Positions 1-9,208 of a DNA stretch of 64,000 nt are shown here, piece by piece. The stretch lies in contig MESQ01000022.1 in the NCBI GenBank assembly GCA_001771065.1, positions 1-64,000 on the forward strand, given 5' to 3'. The translations under genes were made by a program, and so were the position numbers. Each line of letters begins with the position of its first letter. Within the stretch, counting starts at the first letter, position 1. The notes under the pieces are model-generated. The model was not told where the DNA came from and ran no database searches. It worked only from the letters and a program-made list of their open reading frames with translations. This DNA is from Burkholderiales bacterium RIFOXYD12_FULL_59_19 (GTDB lineage Bacteria; Pseudomonadota; Gammaproteobacteria; Burkholderiales; Burkholderiaceae_C).

Positions 1-605
1 TCGCTGCCCGTGGCGTTGATGATGCCTCCACCGTCCAGTGTCACCGTGCCTACCGAGTCGTTGAAAGTGTTCAATTCCAATACGGCGGTAGCACCGTTAA
101 CGGTGACTGCGCCCGTGGCAATGGCGTTATCGACACCGTAATTGAGCGTGCCGGCGCTCACCGTAGTCAGACCCGTGTAGAGGTTTTGGTTGTTCAGGTT
201 GACCGTACCTGCGGTCGTTTTATTCAGCGCAATGCCGTCGCCGCCCAGCTTGGCGCTGACGGTGCCGTCTTTCATCTCAAAACTGCCGGTGCTGGTCAGT
301 ATGCCGTTGGTGCTGTCGCTGCCTGTGCCGCTGATCAGGCCAGCGTTGTCCAGTGTGACCGTACCCACGCTGTCGTTGAAGGTGTTCATCGCCAGTTCAG
401 CCCCGGCACCGCTCACCAGTACATCGCCAGTGGCCAGCGCGTCATTGGTACCGTAAGCCAGCTTGCCGGCGCTCACGGTGGTCAGGCCGGTGAAGGTGTT
501 CTGTTGATTGAGCGTGACTGTGCCAGCCGTGGTTTTGTTCAGCGCGATGTTGTCACCCGCCAAAATGACATTGACCGTGCCGTCCTGCATCTCAAAGCTG
601 CCCGT
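1..605 (-). repeat. Tandem 105-aa beta-helix repeat units inside the adhesin
   Basis: Two successive coding units begin with nearly the same words, GSFEMQDGTV (ending at plus position about 605) and GSFEMKDGTV (about 290), exactly 315 bp apart. Both continue with IALNKTTAGTV, TGLTTVSAG and TFNDSVGTVTLD. The second copy runs off the window. They match the autotransporter-associated beta-strand repeat family and probably stack as turns of a beta-helix. Confidence 0.85.
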
Positions 606-3221
606 GCCGATCATGGTGCTGGTGCCCATGCCAGCCAGTGTGCCGCCATTTTGCAACGTCACCGTGCCCACTGTGTCGTTGTGGTCAGCACCCAAATCAA
701 AGACGGCTGTGGCGCCGTCAACGGTCAAAAAGCCGCTGTCAGCCAGGAAACCGGTGGCACTTTCACGCAGTGTGCCGCCATTGACGGTGGTGCCAGCGGT
801 GTACGTATTGGTGTTGTCGAGGATCAAAATGCCGTTGTGGGTGGCATCGCCCACTAGCAGACCCCCATTGGAGAGCACGCCCTTCAGAGTGGCCGTGTCG
901 GTATTGGCTTCTACGCCCGACAGGGCGGCATCATTGGCCGTGACCAAAATGGTGCGAGTGGCACCATTGAGGTTGATGGCGTTGTCAAACGTGACTGCAT
1001 CGGTGGCGGTACTTGATCCGAAAAGTAGTTTGCTGCCGCTCGGAACAAAGCTGTTGGCACCCCAGGTTTGCGTCTGGTTGTTAGCCAGACTCACTTCCAG
1101 TGCACCACCTTGGGCAGCAAAACCGCCGTCGGCAGTCCATTGAACGCGTGGGCTTGCCGTGCCAACAAAGCGGTTAAACAAGCCATTGGTTTGCAGCACC
1201 CCGCCGCCCAAGTTGATGTTGCTGTTGGTGGCAATGCCGGTGCCGTCCTGAGCCTGTAGCACCCCCCCCGCAGCAATGTTGGTCCTGCCGGAATAGGTGT
1301 TTGAGCCGTTAAATATCACCAATCCGTCTTGCACGGTCAGGCTGGCACCATTGCCGTCAGCCACACCGGCGATGCCACTGTCGTCAGCGATCGAGCCGTT
1401 GAAGGTAATCACATTGTTGCCACCGGGGGCGAGCATCACGTTTGAGCCCTTCATCATGAACAAGTCGGTGCCGGCTGCGCTTCCAGGTGCGCCAGCCAGC
1501 GCGGTGGCGGTTTCGAGTTGACCATCGCCGCCTAAAGCAGCATTTTGTTCAAATTTTGCTGTGCCGGTGATGGTGAGATTGCCGCCACTTCTGACAAAAA
1601 TGGCACCACCAAAACCACTGCCGCCGCTGCCGCCACCCGCCAGGGTGCCAAAACCGGCGCCATTGGCACCCGCACCGGCACCAAAACCACCGGCACCACC
1701 GGCGCCGCCGGCACCATCCAAGCCGTTGGGTTTACCGGCAAATTGATTTTCAGGAGTGGCAGCTTGGGCTGGCGTAATCACTTTGGTTTCGATGGTCGTT
1801 ACCGTGACGGGCTTGCTCTTGACAGTCACCGTATCAATAATTTGTAGATTTGTGATTGGATCCAAAACCGGGATGTCAACCATCAGATTAGTCAATGGAT
1901 CCAATGTCGGAATAACACGGGGTACATCAAGGGTGTAAGTATTGGCCAGTATGGTGGGTTGACCTGTCTTGACCACAACCGTTAAGGTTGGATCAACGGG
2001 GTCGGTATAGATTTCGTCATAAGTGACCTTGGTGGTTGAAATGTCTTGCGTCACAGCGGCAACAGCAGCTTTAGCCGGTGTGGTTTTTGCATCAGCACCT
2101 GCACCGCCAGTGCCACCCGCACCACCTGATCCACCGCCGGCGCCGAATCCGCCCATGCCACCGTTGCCACCAGAACCGGCATCGCCGCCTGCAGCGCCAC
2201 CATTAAAAGCAGAGCCGCTCCAGTTGGCTCCGCCTTTTCCACCGGGCCCACCTGCGCCCCCTATGCCACCACCATTGCTAAAAGCGCCAACGCCACCGGT
2301 GCCACCCTGACCACCGGAGCCACCACCGCCAATCTGGCCATTGGCAAGTGCCTGATCCCACTCTGCAAGGGCAGCTGAAGCGGTTGCCAAGTCAGCAATG
2401 GATAAAACCAAGCCTCCGGTAGCAATGACCAAATCAGCCGACGTAAGCACCAGGGTTCCCGCCGCAATGACTGCTGCAGCATACTCAATGCTGACTGCTG
2501 CGACAGCCAGGTCGGCAACTGCCAATCCCACTCCCGCCACAGCCGATACGACAGAAGCCCCCGCAAGAACAGTTGCAGCAGCGCCTGATGCTACTCCCGC
2601 AATGGCGTATTCATTTCTATCGCCGCCACCGCCGCCGACACCGCCAGCCCCGCCCGTTCCGCCAGCGCCACCTGTGCCGCCAACACCGCCCTTGGAGCCG
2701 TTGGTGCCGCCAACATCGACAGAATTTATGCGCGTAGGTGTCGTGCCAGCAGCACCTGTGGTGCCTAGCGTGCCATTGCCCAGGTTATTCAGCGAGCCGC
2801 CAACGTTCGTTCCACCGACGGCCGTACCGCCAATCACCGTATTGCCGAAAAAATTCACATTGTTAAGGTTGACTGTGGCACCTTGGTTGATAAAAATGGC
2901 ACCGCCCAAACCGGCTCCGCCACCGCTACCGGCTCCGCCGATCGTTGCGTAATTGGTGATCGTTGTGTTGGAGAGCGATAGGGTCCCGCTTTCGACAAAG
3001 CGGCCACTGCCGCCATGGCCATCATCAATAGTTTGTGCACCTAAACCAGCTCCAGAGCAAGCCAGAAAAGCGCCAGCAGCTACTGAGACAAGAGCATTCA
3101 GGGTTTTGCCTGAACGGCTTTTTTTGCCACGCCCCCGGGTGGTTTCGGCTACTGCGACATAGGTGTTGGTGCAAGCACTCCAGACCAGGCGGTAGGTGTG
3201 ATTAAGTGATGAGTTATGCAT
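1..3221 (-). CDS. ESPR-type autotransporter adhesin, N-terminal part (3' end outside window)
   Basis: A single frame is open from an ATG at 3221 to the window edge, about 1073 codons. It is missing from the ORF track because its stop is outside. The N-terminus has an extended signal peptide region (YRLVW, then YVAVAE), a basic stretch (RGRGKKSR) and a hydrophobic segment ending near Ala-Gln. This is typical of large type V secreted proteins. A Gly-rich passenger follows with many GGAGGTGG-like runs (residues about 95-340 and 470-550). After that come autotransporter-associated beta-strand repeats (motifs such as YTGLTTVSAGTL and TFNDSVGTVTLD). An Ala-rich amphipathic stretch (about residues 200-290) interrupts the Gly-rich part. 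The C-terminal barrel should lie beyond the left edge. A weak purine-rich RBS (aaaaagg) precedes the ATG. Adhesin or surface function is inferred from the family. A TpsA-type protein is a less likely alternative. Confidence 0.88.
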   Translation of the reverse strand, partial: MHNSSLNHTYRLVWSACTNTYVAVAETTRGRGKKSRSGKTLNALVSVAAGAFLACSGAGLGAQTIDDGHGGSGRFVESGTLSLSNTTITNYATIGGAGSGGGAGLGGAIFINQGATVNLNNVNFFGNTVIGGTAVGGTNVGGSLNNLGNGTLGTTGAAGTTPTRINSVDVGGTNGSKGGVGGTGGAGGTGGAGGVGGGGGDRNEYAIAGVASGAAATVLAGASVVSAVAGVGLAVADLAVAAVSIEYAAAVIAAGTLVLTSADLVIATGGLVLSIADLATASAALAEWDQALANGQIGGGGSGGQGGTGGVGAFSNGGGIGGAGGPGGKGGANWSGSAFNGGAAGGDAGSGGNGGMGGFGAGGGSGGAGGTGGAGADAKTTPAKAAVAAVTQDISTTKVTYDEIYTDPVDPTLTVVVKTGQPTILANTYTLDVPRVIPTLDPLTNLMVDIPVLDPITNLQIIDTVTVKSKPVTVTTIETKVITPAQAATPENQFAGKPNGLDGAGGAGGAGGFGAGAGANGAGFGTLAGGGSGGSGFGGAIFVRSGGNLTITGTAKFEQNAALGGDGQLETATALAGAPGSAAGTDLFMMKGSNVMLAPGGNNVITFNGSIADDSGIAGVADGNGASLTVQDGLVIFNGSNTYSGRTNIAAGGVLQAQDGTGIATNSNINLGGGVLQTNGLFNRFVGTASPRVQWTADGGFAAQGGALEVSLANNQTQTWGANSFVPSGSKLLFGSSTATDAVTFDNAINLNGATRTILVTANDAALSGVEANTDTATLKGVLSNGGLLVGDATHNGILILDNTNTYTAGTTVNGGTLRESATGFLADSGFLTVDGATAVFDLGADHNDTVGTVTLQNGGTLAGMGTSTMIGTGSFEMQDGTVNVILAGDNIALNKTTAGTVTLNQQNTFTGLTTVSAGKLAYGTNDALATGDVLVSGAGAELAMNTFNDSVGTVTLDNAGLISGTGSDSTNGILTSTGSFEMKDGTVSAKLGGDGIALNKTTAGTVNLNNQNLYTGLTTVSAGTLNYGVDNAIATGAVTVNGATAVLELNTFNDSVGTVTLDGGGIINATGS

Positions 3222-3404
3222 GGCGTACCTTTTTCGGCTGTTGGCTGGATGGTTTTTCAGCCTGGGTTTGGGATCTGAATTTCGTCTGAACGAAGGTACC
3301 AAACCAAAAGAGCGAAAACCAACGAAAACCAACATGCCCGAGACGGGGCAGCATGAGCGACTACCCAGCCACTGATCAAGTGATTTAAAAACGGACGCCT
3401 GTCA

Positions 3405-5165
3405 TCAGTTGGGCAACCACAGCGTCAATCTGACCTGCCCGTGCACCGCTTCATACCTGACCTGCCCCCCCAATAATGCGGAAAAGCTGCGCACCAGGTA
3501 CAGCCCCAGGCCCGAGCCCGATTGCTTTTGCGCGCCAGGGCTGCGGTAGTACCTGTTGAATAGCCTGGCCGGGTCGGGCAAGCCGGCTGCGCCGGGCAGG
3601 TTTTGTACGCTGATCTGGATGCCGGGGCGGCCCGCGTCAGGCGCTGCTTCGGCACGGACAGTGATGACCGACAGGGGGGGCGAATATTTGACGGCGTTGT
3701 TGATCAGGTTGTCCAGAACAATGCGCAACAATTGCGGGTCAGTCTCAAAATCTGGGCTGGACGCTGTCGTGATGGCCAGGCGCTCGGGGTCCGGGCAGCG
3801 CGTGCGCACTTGCGCCAAAATTTCGGTGAGCTGGCAGGCTTGCCGTTGCAGCGTCGGCTGCTGGTGTTCAAGCAGATCAAGCTGCTGGCAGCGTTCAACC
3901 ATGCTGCTCATGTCGTCCAGGGCTTGTGTGGCGCGGCGCATTTGCGGCTCTTGTGCAGTCAGGTGGTCCAGGCTTAATGTGACCACCGAGATTGGCGTTT
4001 TGAGCTCATGGGTGAGCATGTCCATGAACTGATGCTGTGCAAGCAAGGCGCGCTTCACGCCCTGGTTGGCTTGTTGCAGCTTGCGATTGAGGCGGTGGAT
4101 GTACAGCGCAACGCCCGCAAGCAAGCTGATGGCCAGCACAATCAGTGCCAACAACCGGAACAACCAGGTCATATCGGGCGGCGGTGGGTTGGGGTCGTAA
4201 AGAAATCCGTCCAAACTGTAGTCAAACTTGATGATGCCAAATTTGGCATAGGTTTCAACGATGTGCTTCCAGCGCAACGCATTGTTGTGACCCATATGGA
4301 TGATGTCGGCGCCAATTCGTTGCGAGAGCGTTTTTGCCTCAAACGCCAGGTAGTCGCGGCTTTTGGTTTGTGTGTTGTACTGCGCCAGAATCAGTGTGAT
4401 GACTTCGTCTTGATGCGCCAAGGCATATTCCCAGCCCTTGAGCGTGGCGCTACGAAAAGCTGCCACCACCTCGGGCCGGGTTTGCTCGACCGTACGGCTG
4501 GTGAATAAAACGCCGTTATAGAAATCCATGCCGTATTGGTTCGGGTCGATCACACGGTAGGCAATGCCGCGCTGTTGCAGATAAAACGGTTCGTTGGACA
4601 GAAACGCGTTCATGGCCACAATCTTGCCTGCCAGCAAGTCATCGAGTCCGTTGGCCTGGGTATTGATGTTGAGTTTCTCCAGCGCAATACCTTCGTTGAT
4701 GAACATGGCTTTGAGGTCCAGACTTTCATCGCCCGGTTGCAGGCCAATGGCTCCGGCTCTGGCCACGTCCGAAGGCGTTTTGATTTTTTCATCCAGGGTC
4801 AGCAATACTTCGGGTGAATGCTGAAAGATCGGGGCCAACACCAACAAAGGCTTGCCCTCCAGAAAGGACTTGACCAAGCCCGATGACGACACGCCAAAGT
4901 CGGCACGTCCCTGGGTCACCTCGTCGATGGGTGAAATACTGGGAGACCCCTCTTTCAGGGTGACGACCAGCCCGGCCTCTTTGTAATAACCTTGGTGCAG
5001 CGCCGCGTAGTAGCCGGCAAACTCAAATTGGTGCAGCCAATTGAGCTGCAGGGTCACCATGCTGGTGCCAGGGTCAGCCAGTGCAGACCGGCACAGCCCC
5101 AGTAACAGCCCAAGCAAAAGCAACAGATTTCGGGTTTTGTGCCGGGCAATCAAGACGTTCGGCAT
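3405..5165 (-). CDS. Sensor histidine kinase with periplasmic NMT1/THI5-like binding domain (intact H-box)
   Basis: This is a 586-aa membrane sensor. It has a signal segment (LLLLLGLLLGL, residues 14-24) and a periplasmic substrate-binding-like domain (residues about 35-330; LNWLHQFEFAGYYAAL). This is the NMT1/THI5 fold used by pyrimidine, taurine or nitrate ABC binding proteins. One transmembrane helix follows after DMTWLFRLL, then a HisKA domain with LTHELKTPIS, an N-box (LDNLINNAVKYSPP) and a G-box (SGSGLGLYLV). The D-box is atypical (NLPGAAG instead of DxGxG). It is last in a minus-strand operon, 3 nt after the response regulator, and is paralogous to the kinase at 5846-7588. A pyrimidine- or sulfonate-like ligand is possible but unproven. 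Confidence 0.9.
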   Translation of the reverse strand: MPNVLIARHKTRNLLLLLGLLLGLCRSALADPGTSMVTLQLNWLHQFEFAGYYAALHQGYYKEAGLVVTLKEGSPSISPIDEVTQGRADFGVSSSGLVKSFLEGKPLLVLAPIFQHSPEVLLTLDEKIKTPSDVARAGAIGLQPGDESLDLKAMFINEGIALEKLNINTQANGLDDLLAGKIVAMNAFLSNEPFYLQQRGIAYRVIDPNQYGMDFYNGVLFTSRTVEQTRPEVVAAFRSATLKGWEYALAHQDEVITLILAQYNTQTKSRDYLAFEAKTLSQRIGADIIHMGHNNALRWKHIVETYAKFGIIKFDYSLDGFLYDPNPPPPDMTWLFRLLALIVLAISLLAGVALYIHRLNRKLQQANQGVKRALLAQHQFMDMLTHELKTPISVVTLSLDHLTAQEPQMRRATQALDDMSSMVERCQQLDLLEHQQPTLQRQACQLTEILAQVRTRCPDPERLAITTASSPDFETDPQLLRIVLDNLINNAVKYSPPLSVITVRAEAAPDAGRPGIQISVQNLPGAAGLPDPARLFNRYYRSPGAQKQSGSGLGLYLVRSFSALLGGQVRYEAVHGQVRLTLWLPN

Positions 5166-5168
5166 GGG

Positions 5169-5861
5169 TTAAACCACCTGCACTTCAATGCTCAACTGGT
5201 AGCCCACCTGACGAATGACCTTGATGGGTTGCTCATCTGCGCTAACCTGAACCAGCTTCTTGCGCAGACGGGCAATTTGCATTTCCAGACCGGCTTTGCT
5301 GCAGTCCACTTTTCCGAGCAGGGCAATTAACTGCCAGTGTTCCAGGCGTTGTCCCGGCGCACGGGCAAATGCCGCCAGCAAGCTGCCTTCGTGGGCGCTG
5401 AGATTGATTTGGGTATTCTGACTGTGCTGCCCCGACAGGGTGAGTTTGTGCAGGTCAAGTTTGAGCGCAGCGCTGGTTTGTGCGGCCGGCCGCAGGCGGC
5501 GCGACAAGGCCTGCACAGCGGCACCGAGCTCGTCCATGGTGGTGGGTTTGGTCAGGTAGAGGTCGGCACCACTTGCGTAGCCCTGCAGTTTTTCTGACAC
5601 TTTGCCACGCGCTGTCAGCATGATGATGCCGATACCAGGCTGCCCCTGGCGGATGCGCTGTGCCAGACTGATGCCATCTTCACCGGGCAGATTCAGGTCA
5701 ATCAGCATCAGGTCGACGTGCATGCTGTCGGCAATTTCTACCAGGGCTTCGGCGCAATCGACCCCAACTACCTGGTGGCCGATGGCGCGCAGGGTTTCGA
5801 CGGTGATGTCGCGCAGGTCATCGTGGTCCTCCACGACGATGATGTTTAGCAGGGTAACCAT
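5169..5861 (-). CDS. OmpR-type response regulator between two SBP-kinases
   Basis: This is a 230-aa two-component regulator. Its receiver domain (1-120) has the acidic pair in VVEDHDD, the phospho-acceptor Asp in LMLIDLNLP and the conserved Lys in YLTKPTT. A C-terminal winged-helix DNA-binding domain (about 135-225; INLSAHEGSLLAAF, IARLRKKL, IRQVGYQL) follows. The ATG at 5861 overlaps the end of the upstream kinase gene by 16 bp, and the downstream kinase starts 3 nt after the stop. All three should therefore be co-transcribed and translationally coupled. Its targets are not evident from the sequence. Confidence 0.92.
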   Translation of the reverse strand: MVTLLNIIVVEDHDDLRDITVETLRAIGHQVVGVDCAEALVEIADSMHVDLMLIDLNLPGEDGISLAQRIRQGQPGIGIIMLTARGKVSEKLQGYASGADLYLTKPTTMDELGAAVQALSRRLRPAAQTSAALKLDLHKLTLSGQHSQNTQINLSAHEGSLLAAFARAPGQRLEHWQLIALLGKVDCSKAGLEMQIARLRKKLVQVSADEQPIKVIRQVGYQLSIEVQVV

Positions 5862-7588
5862 AGGGTAAACCTTATCTGTTGTTGTACCACTTCGTACCTG
5901 ACCTGGCCACCCAAGAGCGTGGCAAAGCTGCGTACCAGGTACAGCCCCAGGCCCGAGCCGGTTTGTTTTTGCGCGCCCAGGCTGCGGTAGTATTTTTCGA
6001 ATAATTTGGCCGGGTCTGGCAAGCCCGCCGCGCCCGGCTGGTTTTGCACGCTGACCTGGACGCCGGCCCGGCCCGCGTCGGTAACTGGCTCGGCCTGGAG
6101 GGTGACGGGCGTGTGGGGTGGGGAATATTTCAGCGCGTTATTGATCAGATTGCCCAGCACAATACTGAGAAGTTGTGGATCACTCTCAATATCGGGACAG
6201 GACTCTGCTGCAAAACTAAGGCGATCAGGGGCCGGGCTGCGCGCGCGCAATTGCGCCAGCAGGTCTGGCAAATGACAGCGTTGCAGTTGCAACGTGGGTT
6301 TTTCGTGTTCGAGCTGATCGAGCTGTTGGCAGCGCTCAACCATGTTGCTCATGTCGTCCATGGCTTGCTCGGCGCGCTGTTTGATGGCGCTTTGCGGGTT
6401 GTGAACTGACATCTGTTTGAGCGTCAAAGAGACCACTGAAATCGGTGTTTTCAGCCCGTGGGTCAGCATGTCCATAAATTGGTGCTGCTCGTTCAAAGTG
6501 CGCTCAATGGCATTTTGGGCGCGGTGGAGCTTGCGATTGAGACGGTGAATATAGAAGGCAAAAGCTGCGATTGCGCTCAGCCCCAGCAGCACCGCTGCCA
6601 ACAGGCGATAGAGCCATGTCATGTCTGGTGGCGGCGGATTGGGGTCGTAGAAAAAGCCGTCCAGGCTGTAGCCAAATTTGATGATGCCAAATTTGGCATA
6701 GGTTTCGACGATGTGATGCCAGCGCCTCGGGTTGCTGTGTCCCATCTGGATCACGTCAGAGCCAATCAGATCAGCCAGCGTTTTTGCCTCAAATACAAGG
6801 TATTCACGGCTTTTTTCTTGGCTGTTGTACTGCGCCAGAATGAGCCCGACCACCTCATCCTGATGTGCCAAAGCATACTCCCAGCCCTTGAGCGAGGCGG
6901 TACGAAAGGCAGCAACCACGTCGGGCTGGGCCATTTCTACAGACCGGCTGGTGAATAAAACACCGTTGTAAAAATCCATGCCATATTGGTTTGGGTCGAT
7001 CACACGGTAGGGAATGCCGCGCTTTTGCAGATAAAAGGGTTCATTGGACAAAAAAGCGTTCATGGCCACAATCTTGCCCGTCAGCAAATCATCGAGTCCC
7101 TTGGCCTGGGTATTGATGTTGAGCTTGTCCAGTGCAATACCTTCGTTGACGAACATGGCCTTGAGGTCCAGGCTTTCATCACCCGGCTGCAGGCCAATGG
7201 CTCCGGCTTTGGCCACCTCAGGGAGCGTTGTGTTTTTTGTACCCAGGCTAAGCAACACTTCAGGCGAGTGCTGAAAGATGGGAGCCAAGACCACCACGGG
7301 TTTGCCCTCCAGAAACGATTTGACCAAGCCCGATGATGAGACGCCAAAGTCGGCACGCCCCTGGGTGACCTCGTCGATGGGTGAAATACTGGGGGAGCCC
7401 GCTTTCAGGGTGACTGCCAGCCCGGCATCTTTATAAAAACCTTTGTGCAGTGCAGCGTAATAGCCGGCAAACTCAAATTGATGCAGCCAATTGAGTTGCA
7501 GCGTTACCTGCTTTGTGGCTGGGGCAGCCAGAGCCGTCTGGGTGACAATCAGCAGCAGCGCGATCCATATAACCAGTCTCTTTTGCAT
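5846..7588 (-). CDS. Paralogous SBP-domain sensor kinase with altered H-box (HG)
   Basis: This is about 580 aa from the ATG at 7588. The track start at 7666 is a TTG, whereas 7588 begins a clean signal peptide (MQKRLVIWIALLLIVTQTALAA). The architecture is the same as the kinase at 3405-5165: an NMT1/THI5-like periplasmic domain, one transmembrane helix (YRLLAAVLLGLSAIAAFAFY), HisKA and HATPase. The periplasmic halves are very similar, so this is a duplication. The H-box reads LTHGLKTPIS: the His is present but the usual following Glu/Asp is Gly. The N-box (NLINNALKYSPP) and G-box (TGSGLGLYLV) are intact. It is the first gene of the kinase-regulator-kinase operon. It may be a weak kinase, a phosphatase-biased sensor or a partner subunit of the second kinase. 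Confidence 0.9.
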   Translation of the reverse strand: MQKRLVIWIALLLIVTQTALAAPATKQVTLQLNWLHQFEFAGYYAALHKGFYKDAGLAVTLKAGSPSISPIDEVTQGRADFGVSSSGLVKSFLEGKPVVVLAPIFQHSPEVLLSLGTKNTTLPEVAKAGAIGLQPGDESLDLKAMFVNEGIALDKLNINTQAKGLDDLLTGKIVAMNAFLSNEPFYLQKRGIPYRVIDPNQYGMDFYNGVLFTSRSVEMAQPDVVAAFRTASLKGWEYALAHQDEVVGLILAQYNSQEKSREYLVFEAKTLADLIGSDVIQMGHSNPRRWHHIVETYAKFGIIKFGYSLDGFFYDPNPPPPDMTWLYRLLAAVLLGLSAIAAFAFYIHRLNRKLHRAQNAIERTLNEQHQFMDMLTHGLKTPISVVSLTLKQMSVHNPQSAIKQRAEQAMDDMSNMVERCQQLDQLEHEKPTLQLQRCHLPDLLAQLRARSPAPDRLSFAAESCPDIESDPQLLSIVLGNLINNALKYSPPHTPVTLQAEPVTDAGRAGVQVSVQNQPGAAGLPDPAKLFEKYYRSLGAQKQTGSGLGLYLVRSFATLLGGQVRYEVVQQQIRFTLWLPC

Positions 7589-7714
7589 AAAGGTGTTGTC
7601 CGATGCGTCCTGACTGCGGGCGATTTTGAGTTTGCTGATGATTGTATGCAGATGTAACGGGCGCAAGGGTTTGGAGCTATGGGTTTACTTTCAATTGACA
7701 AACAAGGCTCAACC

Positions 7715-8353
7715 ATGGTGATGACGGCTAAAAATATCGTTTTTGACTTTGGTGCCGTGTTGTTCACCTGGCAACCCAGGGTGTTGATAGCAACCCATTT
7801 CCCTGAGCAAGCAGCCACACCTGAACAGGCAGCAGTGCTGGCCCACGCGGTATTTGCCCATGCCGATTGGCACAATTTTGACCGCGGGGTGTTGCCGGCA
7901 CACGCCGTCAGTGTGCGCACGGCGGCACGCCTTGGCTTGCCAGAGCCAGCGCTGCGCGCCCTGATTGACGGTATTGCCGAGCATTTACAGCCGATGCCCG
8001 ACACCTTGGCTGTGCTTGCGCAACTGCGCGCCCTGCGTGATCAGCAGCCAGACAGGTTACGGCTGCATTTTTTGTCCAATATGCCCATTCCGTATGCGCG
8101 GTTGCTGGAACAGAAACACGCCTTCTTGAGCTGGTTTGACGGCGGTGTTTTTTCAGGCGATGTGCAGCTGGTCAAACCCGAGCCCGAGATTTATGAGCTG
8201 CTGGAGTCCCGTTATGCGCTGGTGCCGGGCAACACCATCTTTATTGACGACTTGGCAGACAACGTGGCGAGTGCCCGGGCGCGTGGCTGGCAAGGCATTC
8301 ACTTTGTGTCGGCCGCGCTACTTCAGGCTCAACTGATGCCGCTATTGGCCTGA
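7715..8353 (+). CDS. HAD-superfamily hydrolase (YihX-like)
   Basis: This is about 212 aa. Motif I is IVFDFGAVLF, where the usual second Asp of DxD is replaced, as in YihX-type sugar-phosphate phosphatases. Motif II/III regions are LHFLSNMP and QLVKPEPEIYELL, and motif IV is TIFIDDLADNVASAR. The track start (ATG 7679) adds 12 residues. I prefer the ATG at 7715 because the HAD fold begins immediately after it, but neither start has a strong RBS. The gene is divergent from the sensor operon and convergent with the hydrolase at 8342, with a 12-bp overlap of the 3' ends. The substrate is unknown. Confidence 0.85.
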   Translation: MVMTAKNIVFDFGAVLFTWQPRVLIATHFPEQAATPEQAAVLAHAVFAHADWHNFDRGVLPAHAVSVRTAARLGLPEPALRALIDGIAEHLQPMPDTLAVLAQLRALRDQQPDRLRLHFLSNMPIPYARLLEQKHAFLSWFDGGVFSGDVQLVKPEPEIYELLESRYALVPGNTIFIDDLADNVASARARGWQGIHFVSAALLQAQLMPLLA

Positions 8354-9208
8354 CAGGTAGCTGGCGGCAAAGCCGTGCAGGCTGGCCTGGTAGAGCCCGG
8401 GGTCGACCTGATCCAGATCGCTGTGCGCGGCACCCTCTACACGGACCCATTGTTTGGGTGGGTTGGCCGCTGCGAACAGGCGCTCGCCCAGCTGGATCGG
8501 AATGGTGTTGTCCTGACTGCCGTGCAGCATCAGCAACGGGGCCTGAACCCGGCCAATCTTATCAATGGAAGTAAAACGCTCGGTGGTGAACAGGGCAGCC
8601 ACGCTGGTCCAAAAGCCGGCAGACTGTGCGACATCGGTGAAGCTGGTAAAGGCTGACTCCAGGATCAGCCCGCCGTAGTCAGTTGGGGAGGTTAAAGTGC
8701 TGGCCAGGTCCACGGCCACTGCGCTGCCCATCGAGTGGCCGTAGATCACCCGATGTGCTGCGTGTGGTTCACGGCGCACCAATTCGGCCCAGGCCTGCCT
8801 GGCATCAGACAGAATGGTTTGTTCTGACGGGGTGAGGCGACTGCTTTGCCCCCAGCCCCGGTAGTCCACCGCCAGCACTTGAAAACCCGCCTGGTGCAGT
8901 GCGTTGATTTTGTGCAAGTTACCTTCCAGGTTGCGAAAGGTGCCGTGCAGGTACAGCAGCGTAGGCGCGTCAGCGTCTGGTTGGGGCAGCCACCAAAATG
9001 CCAGGTGGCCTGATGGTCCGGGGTGGGGCAGCGCCAGCCGATAATGCAGCAAACCTGGTGGCAAATGTGTAGTACCCTGAGACGCTGACAGGGTGGGCCG
9101 GTAAATAATCTGCCGTTGTTGTTCACCCAACCAGGCGCAGCCGCTCAGGGCCAGCATGAGCCCAACGCAGATTCCTCTTAACCCCAACCAGCGCCATGTT
9201 TGACTCAT
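8342..9208 (-). CDS. Alpha/beta hydrolase lipoprotein
   Basis: This is a 288-aa predicted lipoprotein serine hydrolase. The start at 9208 gives a short signal ending in the lipobox LALSGC; the longer track start would bury this signal. The alpha/beta-hydrolase core shows the oxyanion region LYLHGTFRN, the nucleophile elbow IYGHSMGSAV, the acid strand LLMLHGSQDNTIP and the catalytic His in EGAAHSDL. It resembles the BEM46/FrsA-like family of membrane-anchored esterases. Its ATG overlaps by 2 bp the ATG of the divergent gene at 9207, so each promoter must lie inside the other gene. Confidence 0.85.
   Translation of the reverse strand: MSQTWRWLGLRGICVGLMLALSGCAWLGEQQRQIIYRPTLSASQGTTHLPPGLLHYRLALPHPGPSGHLAFWWLPQPDADAPTLLYLHGTFRNLEGNLHKINALHQAGFQVLAVDYRGWGQSSRLTPSEQTILSDARQAWAELVRREPHAAHRVIYGHSMGSAVAVDLASTLTSPTDYGGLILESAFTSFTDVAQSAGFWTSVAALFTTERFTSIDKIGRVQAPLLMLHGSQDNTIPIQLGERLFAAANPPKQWVRVEGAAHSDLDQVDPGLYQASLHGFAASYLSGQ

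Noticed and set aside
186-1143. Plus-strand ORFs of 211-223 aa
   Set aside because: They are antisense to the adhesin repeats. They are low-complexity, mirror the Gly-rich strand and carry no RBS.
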